From PFJX01 sp040751755 (GTDB lineage: Bacteria > Pseudomonadota > Gammaproteobacteria > Burkholderiales > Thiobacillaceae): a stretch of DNA of 64,000 bases. The notes below the pieces were generated by a model. It searched no databases. It was not told the origin of the DNA and saw only the letters and a program-made list of their open reading frames with translations. Both the position numbers and the translations under genes were made by a program. Shown piece after piece: positions 17,499 through 26,938 of this stretch. Every line of letters begins with the position of its first letter. Position 1 is the first letter of the stretch. Location of the stretch: contig JBFMHC010000035.1 in NCBI GenBank assembly GCA_040751755.1, forward strand, positions 124,001-188,000, given 5' to 3'.

Positions 17499-18738
17499 TC
17501 CGCGTCGGACCGGTGACGAGCAGGTCATCCAGGGCGGCGAAGAAGCCATAGGCGTCGTTTCTCGCCAGGCAGGCCGGGGCGTCGAGGCCGAGCGCCGCGG
17601 CCCGCTCAAGGGTCGTGGGCGTGAGGATGGCGCCGGCATTGTCGCCCGTGCCGTCGATGCCGTCCGTGTCCGCCGCCAGGGCGTGGATGCCTTCCAGCCC
17701 GCGCGTGTCGAGCGCGAGGGCGAGCAGGAACTGGCCGTTGCGGCCGCCGCGCCCGCCCCCGCGCACCGTGACCTGGGCCTCGCCGCCCGAGAGCAGGGCG
17801 AGCGGCTTAGCGCGGCGCGGCGCGCACGCACGGAGACCACGGACCTCCGCCGCAAAGTATCGCGCCATCGCCTCGGCCTCGCCGACATGGCGGTCGCCCA
17901 TCTGCACCACCTCGACGCCCTGTGCCTCCAGGAAGGCGGCCGCGCCAGCGAGCGCGGTGGTGCCGCTGCCGATGATGCGCGTGTCCACGCGCTCGAAGCA
18001 GGCCGCCCCCGGCTTGGGCGTCTCCTGGATCTCGCCCTGCGTACCCCTGCATAGGAAGTCCACGACCGCGGCAGGCGCCTCGACGTGCCAGGCATCGAGC
18101 ACCGCGAGGGCATCGGCATGCGTGGTGACATCCGCGTGAAACGGCCCGGAGGCGATCACGCCCGGATCGTCGCCGACCACGTCGGAGAGCAGCAGTGCGG
18201 TGACGGGGGCACGGCAGGCCGCGGCGAGGCGGCCGCCCAGGGTGAGCGAGAGGTGCTTGCGCACGCAGTTGATGTCGGCGATCGGCGCCCCGGAGCCGAG
18301 CAGTCCCCGCACCGTCGCCTGTATGTCAGGCAGCGTCAACCCGGGCGCCGGCAGCGTGAGCAGGCTGGAGCCGCCGCCTGAGATCAGCGCCAGGACGTGG
18401 TCGTCGGGGGCGGCCCGGCCGATCAGTTCCAGCATCGCGCGGGCGGCCTCCTGGCCGTCTCGATCCGGTAGCGGGTGTCCCGCCTCGACGACGTGGGTGC
18501 GGTGTGTGGGGACGCCGTGTCCATGGCGCGTGATGGCGAGCCCGTCCAGCGGGGCGTCGGCGGGCCAGTGCCGCTCCACGCAGGCGGCCATGTCCGCAGC
18601 TGCCTTGCCTATCGCGGCGACCAGCAGCCGGCCGCGCGGCCGTGCGGGGAGGTGTGGTGGCAGGATGCTTTCCGCGCTGACGGCGCGCACGGCGCTGTGG
18701 AACGCCTCGATCAGGAGCGTCTCGTACGGCGGCGGCAT
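17461..18738 (-). CDS. Glycerate 2-kinase, MOFRL family (TtuD/GckA-like)
   Basis: This 425-residue protein matches the DUF4147-MOFRL glycerate kinases, which phosphorylate D-glycerate to 2-phosphoglycerate; some relatives are labelled hydroxypyruvate reductase by tradition. Visible motifs are ISGGGSSLLTLPAPG, NCVRKHLS, LSDVVGDDPGVIASGP in the N-terminal half, then LLSGGEAQVTV, GRGGRNGQF, DTDGIDGTGDNAGA and GPTRTNANDF in the MOFRL half. The protein starts 22 bases downstream of the barrel gene on the same strand, so they may be cotranscribed. Confidence 0.88.
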   Translation of the reverse strand: MPPPYETLLIEAFHSAVRAVSAESILPPHLPARPRGRLLVAAIGKAAADMAACVERHWPADAPLDGLAITRHGHGVPTHRTHVVEAGHPLPDRDGQEAARAMLELIGRAAPDDHVLALISGGGSSLLTLPAPGLTLPDIQATVRGLLGSGAPIADINCVRKHLSLTLGGRLAAACRAPVTALLLSDVVGDDPGVIASGPFHADVTTHADALAVLDAWHVEAPAAVVDFLCRGTQGEIQETPKPGAACFERVDTRIIGSGTTALAGAAAFLEAQGVEVVQMGDRHVGEAEAMARYFAAEVRGLRACAPRRAKPLALLSGGEAQVTVRGGGRGGRNGQFLLALALDTRGLEGIHALAADTDGIDGTGDNAGAILTPTTLERAAALGLDAPACLARNDAYGFFAALDDLLVTGPTRTNANDFRAILLA

Positions 18739-18760
18739 GCGTGAGTGGAGGGACGCGGCT

Positions 18761-19390
18761 TCAGCGAAAAGCGTAACGCACGCCGAGGGTGATGGCGTTC
18801 GACCCGCCGTCGTCGCCGAACAGGCCGTAGGCGGTGGAGCGGTGGTGCAGGCGCAGGGTGGCCTGCCAGTCGGCGCGCGGTGGCCCTAGCGTCAATTCGA
18901 GGTGCCAGTAGGCGAGCAGTTTCTCGCTCGCGCCATTGATGAGCGTGGCCTCCGCAGCCGGCACCTCGGTGGCGTAGGAGAGGCCGAGCCCCGCCGCGAC
19001 GCTGGAGTGCAGGCGGCCACTCCAGGGCAGCCTATGCCAGCGCACGGCGCCGAGCAGGTTGTATTCCCAGTGATCCTGAAGGCCGCTGTGCTTGCCGATC
19101 TGGCCTTCCAGTTCATAGGTGAGGGCCCCTTCGTGGCTGCGCGCGACGGTACGGCCCAGGGCCGCGACCACCAGGTCGGAGTCGATGAAGTGGGTGTTGG
19201 GGCCGAAGGACTCGATCCAGTCACCGTTGGTGAGGCGGCCGGCGTAGACGCTCAGTGCGTAGTCGCCGACGCTCGGCGCGGTCTGCACGTCGCCCGCGTG
19301 GGCGCAGGCCGCCGCGAGTGCGGCGCAGAACGCCGGCAGGTAGTGCCGCCAGCCAGCGGGGAGGGATCGTTCTGGGGTTGGGTTGGGCAT
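18761..19390 (-). CDS. Outer-membrane beta-barrel protein, PagL-like in outline
   Basis: I do not recognise a named family with certainty. The 209-residue product has a signal peptide (WRHYLPAFCAALAAACAHAGD) and alternating amphipathic strands. The C-terminal segment LRLHHRSTAYGLFGDDGGSNAITLGVRYAFR recalls lipid A deacylase-like barrels, in which a His-Ser pair is catalytic (here HHRS). The aromatic residue of the final strand is penultimate rather than last. It lies between the RluF-like gene and the glycerate kinase, which give no functional hint. Confidence 0.55.
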   Translation of the reverse strand: MPNPTPERSLPAGWRHYLPAFCAALAAACAHAGDVQTAPSVGDYALSVYAGRLTNGDWIESFGPNTHFIDSDLVVAALGRTVARSHEGALTYELEGQIGKHSGLQDHWEYNLLGAVRWHRLPWSGRLHSSVAAGLGLSYATEVPAAEATLINGASEKLLAYWHLELTLGPPRADWQATLRLHHRSTAYGLFGDDGGSNAITLGVRYAFR

Positions 19391-19413
19391 GGCGATCTCC
19401 TCCTCTCACGTCA

Positions 19414-20145
19414 CTAGAAGCGTTCCCCGGCCTGCAGCGGCCGCCACTGGCCCAGCGGCAGTTCGCCCAGGCGTACCTGGCCGATGCGCACGCGCTTCAG
19501 TCCCACCACCTTCAGGCCCACCAGCTCGCACATGCGGCGGATTTGCCGCTTGCGGCCTTCCTTGAGGATGAACTTGAGCTGGTCCTGGTTTTGCCAGGAC
19601 ACGCGGGCGGGCCGCAGCTGGCGGCCGTCCAGTTCCAGGCCGTGGTTGAGCAGGGCCATGCCGCGTTCCGAGAGCTGCCCCTCGACGCGCACCAGGTATT
19701 CCTTCTCCACCTCGGAGTCGTCGCCGATCAACTGCTTCGCCACACGGCCATCCTGGGTCAGCACCAGGAGGCCGGTGGAGTCGATGTCCAGGCGGCCGGC
19801 CGGGGCGAGGCCCTTGAGCATGGCGGGGTTGAAGGCGGGGCCGCCGCCCTCGCGCCACTGCGTGTCGCGGCGGATCAGGGTAACGGCGGGCTGGTAGCCG
19901 GGCTCCGGCTGGCCGGAGACGAAGCCGACGGGCTTGTGCAGCAGGATGGTGACGCGCTGCTGTTGCTGCTTCTGCGCCTGCTGCGCGAGGTGGATCTTGC
20001 AGTTCGGGTCCACCCGCGTGCCCAGCTCGGAGATGCGCTGGCCGTCGACGAACACCAGGCCCTTCTCGATATAGGCATCCGCCTCGCGGCGCGAGCAGAT
20101 GCCGCGTTCGGACATGAGCTTGGAGAGGCGGACGAGTTCGGTCAT
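19414..20145 (-). CDS. rluF: 23S rRNA pseudouridine synthase, RluF-like
   Basis: The 243-residue protein has an N-terminal S4 RNA-binding domain (RLSKLMSERGICSRREADAYIEKG) and a RsuA/RluB/E/F-type catalytic domain. The catalytic aspartate lies in GRLDIDSTGLLVLTQDG; EKEYLV and GRKRQIRRMCELVGLKVVGLKRVRI follow. Overall it is closest to RluF, which modifies U2604 in E. coli. The start MTELVRL was chosen because longer frames overlap the next gene; it lies 13 bases after that gene's stop, so the two may be cotranscribed. Confidence 0.85.
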   Translation of the reverse strand: MTELVRLSKLMSERGICSRREADAYIEKGLVFVDGQRISELGTRVDPNCKIHLAQQAQKQQQQRVTILLHKPVGFVSGQPEPGYQPAVTLIRRDTQWREGGGPAFNPAMLKGLAPAGRLDIDSTGLLVLTQDGRVAKQLIGDDSEVEKEYLVRVEGQLSERGMALLNHGLELDGRQLRPARVSWQNQDQLKFILKEGRKRQIRRMCELVGLKVVGLKRVRIGQVRLGELPLGQWRPLQAGERF

Positions 20146-20158
20146 GGGCCGACAGTCT

Positions 20159-23100
20159 TCAAGCCGCGCGATGCACCCAGTCCGCGCCGAGGCCGCCGCG
20201 CAGTCCGTCCAGGTAGGCGGCCGACTCGACCTCGGCGAGGTTCGCCCGCGCGCGCACCAGGCGGGCCTGGCAATCCTCGCGCTGGTCCGGGTCGCAGCAG
20301 GCGGGCGTGGCGAGAAAACCCTCCACGTAGGCCACCTGGCGGCGCGCCAGGGCGATGTCGCGTTGCTGCTTGATCGCCAGGCGCTCGCGATACCAGTCGC
20401 TGGCCAGCAGGTGGTCGCGCGTGAACAGGGCGCGGATCTCGGGGTGGGCAAGGTCCTTACCCTCGTACTGCCCCTCGGCCATGATGTGCAGCAGGGCCTT
20501 GAGTGGCGGGCAGGCATCCTCGACCGAGCCGTCGGCGAGGTAGCCCCGGGCCACCTTCTGGTGCATCTCGGCGATGTGCCGCACGCCGTCGACGAAGGCG
20601 GACAGGTCCTGGGTCTCGGGGCGCAGCATGGCCTCGTCGAAGATGCCTACCGGGTCGTCGAAGATCTTGCCCAGGAAGGCGTGCAGGAAGCGCGCGGTGA
20701 TGCGATAGCCAAGGCGGCTGGCGGGGACGGCCACGCCTTCGTGCGTGAAGTCGCGCAAGGGCTCCAGGTAGCCGCGCTCGATCAGCCAGGCGGCGTCGCG
20801 CTCGCGTGGCGAGAGCCGGCACCAGATCTCCGGCACCAGGAAGCTGACGTCGTGGTCGACGCGGCGGTCCGGGCCGATGAAGCCGGCTGCGGACGAGAAG
20901 CCGTCGTGGCCGCACAGGATGAAGGACACCAGGGCATTGTTCAGGTCCGCCGTGTAGGTGAGGGCGTTGAACGGCCCCTTGGTGAGCGCGCCCTCCGAGC
21001 CCGCGCCGGTGGTCGAGGGCGACTTGCCGGAGAGGCTGGCGATGAAGTCCATGAACAGCTCGGGCAGCTCCTGGTAGTGCAGGGGACCATACACCGCGAG
21101 CGGGCGGATGCCCGGCTGCGGCGGGTTGTTGCGCCGGCCCGGCAGCATCGCGTCCACGATCCAGTGCACCGGCGCCTCGGCCGGCATGCGCCGCGCCAGG
21201 CGCACGCCCATCTCGGCGACGTGGCTCTCGCGCGGATGCAGCAGGTCGGGGCGCTTCTGCAGGTAGCGCACGTTGGGGCTGGGCTTGCCGTTCACCAGGC
21301 GGGCGTGCGCCGAGGACACGAAGTAGCCGTCCTCCTGCGCCGCGGCGCGGATGAAGTCCTGCATCGCCGGGGTGTAGTGGTGGAAGGTCACCACGTCCTC
21401 GGTCAGCTCGATCGCGTCGTGCCGGGTGAGCGGCTCGAAGTTGGAGATGAAGTTGTCCGCCTCGGTGAGGTCGTGCTCGGTCTGCGCGTCGAGGCCACGG
21501 TGCCTGGCGTCGTCCGGGCGCTGGAACAGGCGCGCCTCGCAGTTGCCGACCAGCTTCACGCCGGCGCTGTCGAGGCTGTCGGCGCGCAGGTGGGCGAGGC
21601 GCGCGCGGCAGGGTGGCGGAGGCGGCGATGTCATCGGCGAGCTGGATCTTCTTCGCGCCGACGAAGTCCTGGCGGGTCTTGTAGACGCGCCAGGCGCCGT
21701 CGTCCAGGCGGCCGATGCGCAGGTAGCTCGCCTCCAGCTTGCGGCGGTGGAACTTGAGCTCGTGGCCGGGGTGGCCGTTCACCATGTCGACGTGGAAGTG
21801 CTCGCGCCAGGCGTTCCCGTTGCCCTCGGCGGCCCATTCCTCGCGGTAGAAGCGCTTGATCACGAACACCAGGGCGCGGATGTGGTTGGGGATGCCGGCG
21901 AGCCAGGCGTTGTAGGCGTCGGTGTAATCGTCCGAGGGGGTGAGCAGCTTGATCACCGAGCCCACGGTGCGCTGCGGCGAGAGCAGGGGGCGGGTGTCGG
22001 GGCCGTCCGCGCGCGCGACCTTGAAGCGGTCGCTGTAGTCGCGCTGGAACAGCTTCTCCACCTCGTCGAGGTCGCGCTTCAGGTCCTGCACGTAGTAGGG
22101 GCCGGAGAGCAGCGCGGACTCCAGCGACTTGGAGATCTCCGACTTGCCGCCGCCGGACACCGTGCACGGCTTGTAGCAGAACACGCCTTCCGCCTCGCTG
22201 CCGACCAGGCGCCAGGACGGCGCGTGGGGGTGCTTCTCGAGGCCGATCTTGAAGCCGTTGGGGTAGACGTAGGTGTGCCCTGCCAGCAGCTTGAGGCCGC
22301 CCGGGGTGCCGCTCTCCGCGCCCCAGGAGACCTTCTGTTCCAGCACGTCGAGGTGGGCGTCCTCGGGCAGGTAGATCACGTCGGGCCAGACCTTGTCGAC
22401 GCCGTAGCCTTGCGGATGAAAGTCGATCAGCGAGGCGTAGCGCGTCTTCAGCTCGGCGAACGTGTGGCCGCTGGCGCGGTATTTCGAATCCAGGCCGTAG
22501 CTGTCGCCGAGGTTGAAGCTGGCGAAGGCGAGGGCGCCGCCCGAGTGTTCCTCCTCCGTGCCGCCGAACAGGTTGGTGGCGTAGGAGATCTGCGACTTGA
22601 CCTCCTTCTTGGAGTATCCGAAGTAGTTGTCGGCGATGATCGTGACGATCACGCCATCCATGTCGCGGCACACCACCTTGAAGGCGGAGCCGTCGTTGTA
22701 TTTCTCGTTCTCGTCCTTCCAGCACATGCCGTCGCGGCGCTGCCGCTCGGTGGCCTGGTCCCAGTGCGGCAGGCCCACGGCCTTCTTGGTCACCTCGATC
22801 AGGTGGGGCGCGAGGATCACGCAGCCGCTGTGGCCGGACCAGTGGTCCACGTCCAGGCCGGCGTCGTTCTGCGGCAGGTAGGGGTCGCCGCCGTTGCCGA
22901 AGATGCGCTCCACGAAATCCAGATTGGAGACCAGCCCGCCGGGGGCGAAGAATCGCGTCTCCATGCGCTTTTCCGGCATCACGCCGGGGACCGCGGGGGA
23001 GACCAGCGGGCGCAGCAGGAGCGACACCCAGAGTTTCGCCTCGCGTTCCTGGCCGCTGGTGAAGGGCAGGCGCAGCAGGGCGTCGGGCGGGTTCATGGCG

Positions 23101-23624
23101 GCCTGGAACAGGGCCGCGAAGGTGGCGGCCGGAACGGCCTTCTTGTCCCAGGCGATCGGCAGGCCGCCCTCGACGACGTGGAACACGCCCTCGGTGGTGC
23201 GCCGGTCCTTCTGCGGGTTGTGCAGCACGCCCTGCCTGACGCGGTAGGAGGTGAGCCAGGGCGACTCGAAACGGTCCGCCTCGACCGGCAGGGAGAGTTC
23301 CGCCGCCAGTTCCGGGCGGTCCAGCACGAAACTCACCGCCGGCAGCGTGACGCGGCCGGCCACGCCATTCCTGTCGAGGTAGGCGTTGACGAAGTCCTGG
23401 ATGCGCTGGTCGGCCGGACAGCGGTAGTCCTGCAGCAGGCGACGGTGCTGGCGGTAGTTGCGCAGCAGGTCGTCGGCGATGTCCAGCCAGTTGTCGTCAT
23501 CCCCGTCCCAGCCCGGCTGGTCGAGTGCGGCGAGCTGCAGGTTGATCTGGCGCAGGCGACGCAGGCGCTCGGTCGGAAGCGGGCGGCGCGCGCGGGGAAA
23601 GGCGCGGGGCAGGTCGTCTTTCAT
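20159..23624 (-). pseudogene. Large uncharacterised protein (about 1155 residues) split by a frameshift
   Basis: Two minus-strand frames encode what reads as one protein. The upstream frame runs from 23624 (MKDDLPRAF) to about 21608, and the downstream frame from there to 20159. The join is at the GC tract 21599-21607, where adding one GC would give a continuous ...ASATLPRARLAHLRADSLDS... reading. I recognise no named family. Visible are a dense conserved core (HWSGHSGCVILAPHL, IADNYFGYSKKEVKSQISYA), a P-loop-like CTVSGGGKSEISKSL near residue 485 that vaguely recalls PEP carboxykinase kinase loops, and a long C-terminal half without membrane segments. Both halves look selected, so a recent mutation or sequence error is more likely than decay. 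The start is uncertain (23657 and 23681 are alternatives). Confidence 0.7.
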
Positions 23625-23730
23625 GGGGGAAACCGGTGAGTTTGGTCGACCCGGCATTTTCGCACTTTCGGCGCCATCCATGTCCGAAAATGCGCCGCGA
23701 CCGGCCCGCCGGGGCGGGCGCGAGGGGCCG

Positions 23731-25221
23731 CTAGACCGCGTTGCCGCGCGGTCTGGTCTGCGCCAGCTCGGCGGCGCGCAGGACTGCGCGCGCCTTGTTG
23801 CGGGTCTCCTGCCACTCGTTCTCGGGGATCGAGTCGGCGACGATGCCCGCGCCTGCCTGCACGTACAGGGTGCCGTCCTTGACCACGGCGGTGCGGATGG
23901 CGATCGCCACGTCCATGTCGCCGTTGAAGCCCAGGTAGCCCACCGCGCCGGCGTAGATGCCGCGCTTGGAGGGCTCCAGCTCGTCGATGATCTCCATGGC
24001 GCGGATCTTCGGCGCGCCGGACACCGTGCCGGCGGGGAAGGTGGCGCGCAGCACGTCCATCGCCGAGAGGCCGGGCTTGAGCCGGCCCTCGACGTTGGAG
24101 ACGATGTGCATGACGTGCGAATAGCGCTCGATGGTCATGTTCTCGGTGACCCGCACCGAGCCGACCTGGGCGACGCGGCCCGCGTCGTTGCGCCCCAGGT
24201 CCATGAGCTGCACGTGCTCGGCGCGTTCCTTCGGGTCGGCGAGCAGTTCCTGTTCCAGACGCAGGTCCTCCTCGCGCGTGGCGCCGCGCGGGCGCGTGCC
24301 GGCGATGGGACGCACCGTGACCAGCCGTTCCTCGCCCTGCGCCTCCAGGCGCACCAGGATCTCCGGCGAGGAGCCGACGACGTGGAAGCCGCCCATGTCG
24401 TAGTAGAACATGTAGGGCGAGGGGTTGAGACGGCGCAGCGCGCGGTAGAGCGCGAGCGGATGGGTGCGGAAGGGCTGGCTCATGCGCTGGCTCAGCACCA
24501 CCTGCATGATGTCGCCGTCGGTGATGTAGCGCTTGGCCTTCTCCACCGCCTCCTTGAAGGCGGCCTCGCCGAATTCGGAGGCCGCCTCGTGCGCCTCCTC
24601 GCCGGCCCCCGCAGGCGGGTTGACCGGGTTGTTGAGGCCCTGTGCCAGTTCGTTGAGGCGCATGTGGGCCTTCAGGTAGGCCTCGTCCTCGAGCGGGTCG
24701 GCGTAGACGATGAGGGTGATGGTGCCGGAGAGGTTGTCGACCACCGCCAGCTCGTCGCTGAGCATGAGCAGGATGTCCGGGGTCTTGATGTCATCCTGCT
24801 TGAAGGTGGCGGCGAGCTTCTTCTCGATGTAGCGCACCGTGTCGTAGCCGAAGTAGCCGCACATGCCGCCGGGAAAACGCGGCATGCCGGGCACCGGCGC
24901 GGCCTTGAAGCGGCCCATGAAGGCCTCGATGAAGGCCAGCGGGTCCTCGCAGTTGCTCTGCTCCACGGGCAGGCCGTTGGTCTCGACGCTGGCGAAGTGG
25001 CCGTGCACGCGCAGCACCGTCTTGGCCGGCAGGCCGATGAAGGAGTAGCGCCCGAAGCGCTCGCCGCCCTCCACGGACTCCAGCAGGTAGCTGTAGGGCT
25101 GGTTGGCCAGCTTCAGGTAGAGCGACAGGGGCGTGTCGAGGTCCGCCGGCAACTGGCGGATCACCGGGATGCGGTTGTAGCCCTGGCGGGCCAGACTGTT
25201 GAACTTCTCTTCGTTGAACAT
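23731..25221 (-). CDS. trpE: Anthranilate synthase component I
   Basis: TrpE (496 residues) converts chorismate and ammonia or glutamine nitrogen to anthranilate in tryptophan synthesis. The N-terminal feedback segment YSYLLESVEGGERFGRYSFIG carries the LLES motif of tryptophan-sensitive enzymes. The chorismate-binding domain has VGSSPEILVR, RPIAGTRPRG, ELLADPKERAEHVQLMDLGRND and TVSGAPKIRAMEII. GGAG precedes the ATG. It lies downstream of rpe and gph, the usual betaproteobacterial order, but trpG, trpD and trpC do not follow, so the glutaminase subunit must be encoded elsewhere. Confidence 0.95.
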   Translation of the reverse strand: MFNEEKFNSLARQGYNRIPVIRQLPADLDTPLSLYLKLANQPYSYLLESVEGGERFGRYSFIGLPAKTVLRVHGHFASVETNGLPVEQSNCEDPLAFIEAFMGRFKAAPVPGMPRFPGGMCGYFGYDTVRYIEKKLAATFKQDDIKTPDILLMLSDELAVVDNLSGTITLIVYADPLEDEAYLKAHMRLNELAQGLNNPVNPPAGAGEEAHEAASEFGEAAFKEAVEKAKRYITDGDIMQVVLSQRMSQPFRTHPLALYRALRRLNPSPYMFYYDMGGFHVVGSSPEILVRLEAQGEERLVTVRPIAGTRPRGATREEDLRLEQELLADPKERAEHVQLMDLGRNDAGRVAQVGSVRVTENMTIERYSHVMHIVSNVEGRLKPGLSAMDVLRATFPAGTVSGAPKIRAMEIIDELEPSKRGIYAGAVGYLGFNGDMDVAIAIRTAVVKDGTLYVQAGAGIVADSIPENEWQETRNKARAVLRAAELAQTRPRGNAV

Positions 25222-25269
25222 GGGGAACTCCGGAAAACGTGAACGGGAAGACGCGTGGGTGGGCCTGGC

Positions 25270-25326
25270 TCAGTCACGCCATCGCGTCGTCGGACGCGAC
25301 GTTTCGCCGGTTTCCGGAGGGTTCAT
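25270..25326 (-). CDS. Possible trpE leader peptide (attenuation candidate)
   Basis: A short frame between gph and trpE encodes MNPPETGETSRPTTRWRD, with AGGA seven bases before the ATG and one tryptophan codon three codons before the stop. The start lies at the end of gph. Around the Trp codon a 7-bp hairpin (TCGCGTC / GACGCGA) can form, and its second arm could instead pair with a CGCGTC further downstream, an either-or fold. Against attenuation: only one Trp codon and no strong terminator with a T run before trpE. Confidence 0.3.
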   Translation of the reverse strand: MNPPETGETSRPTTRWRD

Positions 25327-25328
25327 GT

Positions 25329-26009
25329 TCATTTCCTGACGATCAGCTTCGCGGCCTCGGCCAGGGACGGCACCACCGCGTCGAGGTCCAGCTCGGCCAC
25401 CGGGCGGCCGCGGTTGTAGCCGTAGGGCACGCAGAACACCGGGCTGCCGGCGGCACGCGCGGCCTGGGTGTCGTTCAACGAGTCGCCGATCAGCAGCAGC
25501 TCGGCGGGCTCGCAGTCGAACACCGCGCAGGCGTGCAGCAGGGGCAGCGGCGAGGGCTTCTTCTCCGGCAGGGTGTCGCCGGAGAGGATCAGCTCGAAGT
25601 AGTCGAACAGGCCGGTGTCCTTGAGCAGCGGGTGGGTGAAGCGCTCGGCCTTGTTGGTGATGCAGGCCAGGTGCACGCCGCTCGCCTTGATCGCCTGCAG
25701 GCCTTCCACCACGCCGGGGAAGGGGCGGCTCTTGCGCGACACCCAGGCGGCGTAGTGCTTCTCGTAGATGGGCAGGGCCTTGGCGAACAGCTCGGGCGCC
25801 GGGTCCGCGTGCATGTCGCGGGTCAGCACGCGCTTCACCAGGCGGGACACGCCGTTGCCGATGTAGGTCTTCACCTCGGCCAGATCGATGGGCGGCAGGC
25901 CCAGGTCGTCGGCCATGGCCATGGCGGCGTCCGCCAGGTCAGGCGCGGTATCGAGGAGGGTGCCGTCGAGGTCGATGACGACGGCCTTGAGGGGGAGGGG
26001 GAAGTTCAT
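25329..26009 (-). CDS. gph: Phosphoglycolate phosphatase
   Basis: Gph (226 residues) is a HAD-superfamily phosphatase that removes phosphoglycolate formed by DNA repair or by Rubisco. The four HAD motifs are present: VIDLDGTLLDTAPDL (nucleophile Asp), CITNKAE, KKPSPLPLLHAC and IGDSLNDTQAARAAG. It lies between rpe and trpE on the same strand, the common rpe-gph-trpE arrangement. Confidence 0.92.
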   Translation of the reverse strand: MNFPLPLKAVVIDLDGTLLDTAPDLADAAMAMADDLGLPPIDLAEVKTYIGNGVSRLVKRVLTRDMHADPAPELFAKALPIYEKHYAAWVSRKSRPFPGVVEGLQAIKASGVHLACITNKAERFTHPLLKDTGLFDYFELILSGDTLPEKKPSPLPLLHACAVFDCEPAELLLIGDSLNDTQAARAAGSPVFCVPYGYNRGRPVAELDLDAVVPSLAEAAKLIVRK

Positions 26010-26035
26010 GGTCGGCAGTTATCGGTTCGCCGTTC

Positions 26036-26067
26036 GCAGTTTGCAGTGACTGACGACTGCAAACTGC
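26036..26067. repeat. Inverted repeat with heptad-like repeats between rpe and gph
   Basis: A perfect 12-bp inverted repeat, GCAGTTTGCAGT / ACTGCAAACTGC, encloses an 8-base spacer. Flanking sequence (about 26014-26074) can be read as degenerate 7-base units such as GGTTCGC, CGTTCGC, AGTTTGC and GCAAACT. It occupies most of the 75-base gap between the two genes. It has no T run, so terminator function is doubtful; it resembles dispersed intergenic repeats seen in many proteobacteria. Confidence 0.6.
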
Positions 26068-26084
26068 CGGCTGAGTGCTTGTGG

Positions 26085-26771
26085 TCAGGCCTTGGCCAAC
26101 TCCGCGCGCATCGCGGCGACGACGCTGTCGTAGCGGTTCGGGTCGGTGTCCTTGGCGGCACCGAAGATGGCGGAGCCGGCGACGAAGGTGTCGACGCCGG
26201 ACTTGGCCACTTCCAGGATGTTGCCGGGGCCGACGCCGCCGTCGATCTCCAGGCGGCAGTTGTAGCCGCCGGCGTCGATCATGGCGCGCACCTTCTTCGC
26301 CTTCTCCAGCACGTAGGGGATGAACTTCTGCCCGCCGAAGCCGGGGTTCACCGACATCAGCAGCACCATGTCGAGCTTGGGCAGCATGTACTCCAGCACG
26401 TCCAGCGGGGTGGCGGGGTTGAACACCAGGCCGGCCTTGCAGCCGTTGTCCTTGATCAGGCCGACGCTGCGGTCGATGTGCTCGGAGGCCTCGGGGTGGA
26501 AGGTGATGTAGGTGGCGCCGGCCTTGGCGAAGTCAGGGATGATGCGGTCCACGGGCTTGACCATCAGGTGCACGTCGATCGGGGCGGTGACGCCGTGCTT
26601 GCGCAGGGCCTCGCACACCAGCGGGCCGATGGTCAGGTTGGGCACGTAGTGGTTGTCCATCACGTCGAAGTGGACGATGTCCGCGCCCGACTTCAGGACG
26701 TTGTCGACCTCCTCGCCCAGCTTGGCGAAGTTGGCGGACAGGATGGAGGGGGCGATTTGAAAGTCGGCCAT
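26085..26771 (-). CDS. rpe: Ribulose-phosphate 3-epimerase
   Basis: Rpe (228 residues) interconverts ribulose-5-phosphate and xylulose-5-phosphate in the pentose phosphate and Calvin cycles. MADFQIAPSILSANFAKLGEE is the family N-terminus and fixes the start; an open frame 37 codons longer is not coding. Catalytic and metal-binding segments HFDVMDNHYVPNLTIG, DVHLMV, MSVNPGFGGQKF and EIDGGVGPGN are intact. Confidence 0.96.
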   Translation of the reverse strand: MADFQIAPSILSANFAKLGEEVDNVLKSGADIVHFDVMDNHYVPNLTIGPLVCEALRKHGVTAPIDVHLMVKPVDRIIPDFAKAGATYITFHPEASEHIDRSVGLIKDNGCKAGLVFNPATPLDVLEYMLPKLDMVLLMSVNPGFGGQKFIPYVLEKAKKVRAMIDAGGYNCRLEIDGGVGPGNILEVAKSGVDTFVAGSAIFGAAKDTDPNRYDSVVAAMRAELAKA

Positions 26772-26938
26772 GGCGTTTCCCGGAAATGAACAAAACCCGA
26801 ATATTACCTGCGCAGCGCGGCCGAATACAGGGCAAGACCCTGCTGCCGCAAGGCTGGACATCGCCTGGCGATTCGTGTGCAATCGCCGCCTCGGGCCCCT
26901 TGCATGGCCCCTACAGCGAGCCTTCCCCAGCGAATTCC

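Noticed and set aside
20457..21607. Continuation of the upstream frame of the large unknown protein past the GC tract
   Set aside because: After the tract the translation becomes arginine-, alanine- and proline-rich noise, while the alternative frame reads as conserved protein.
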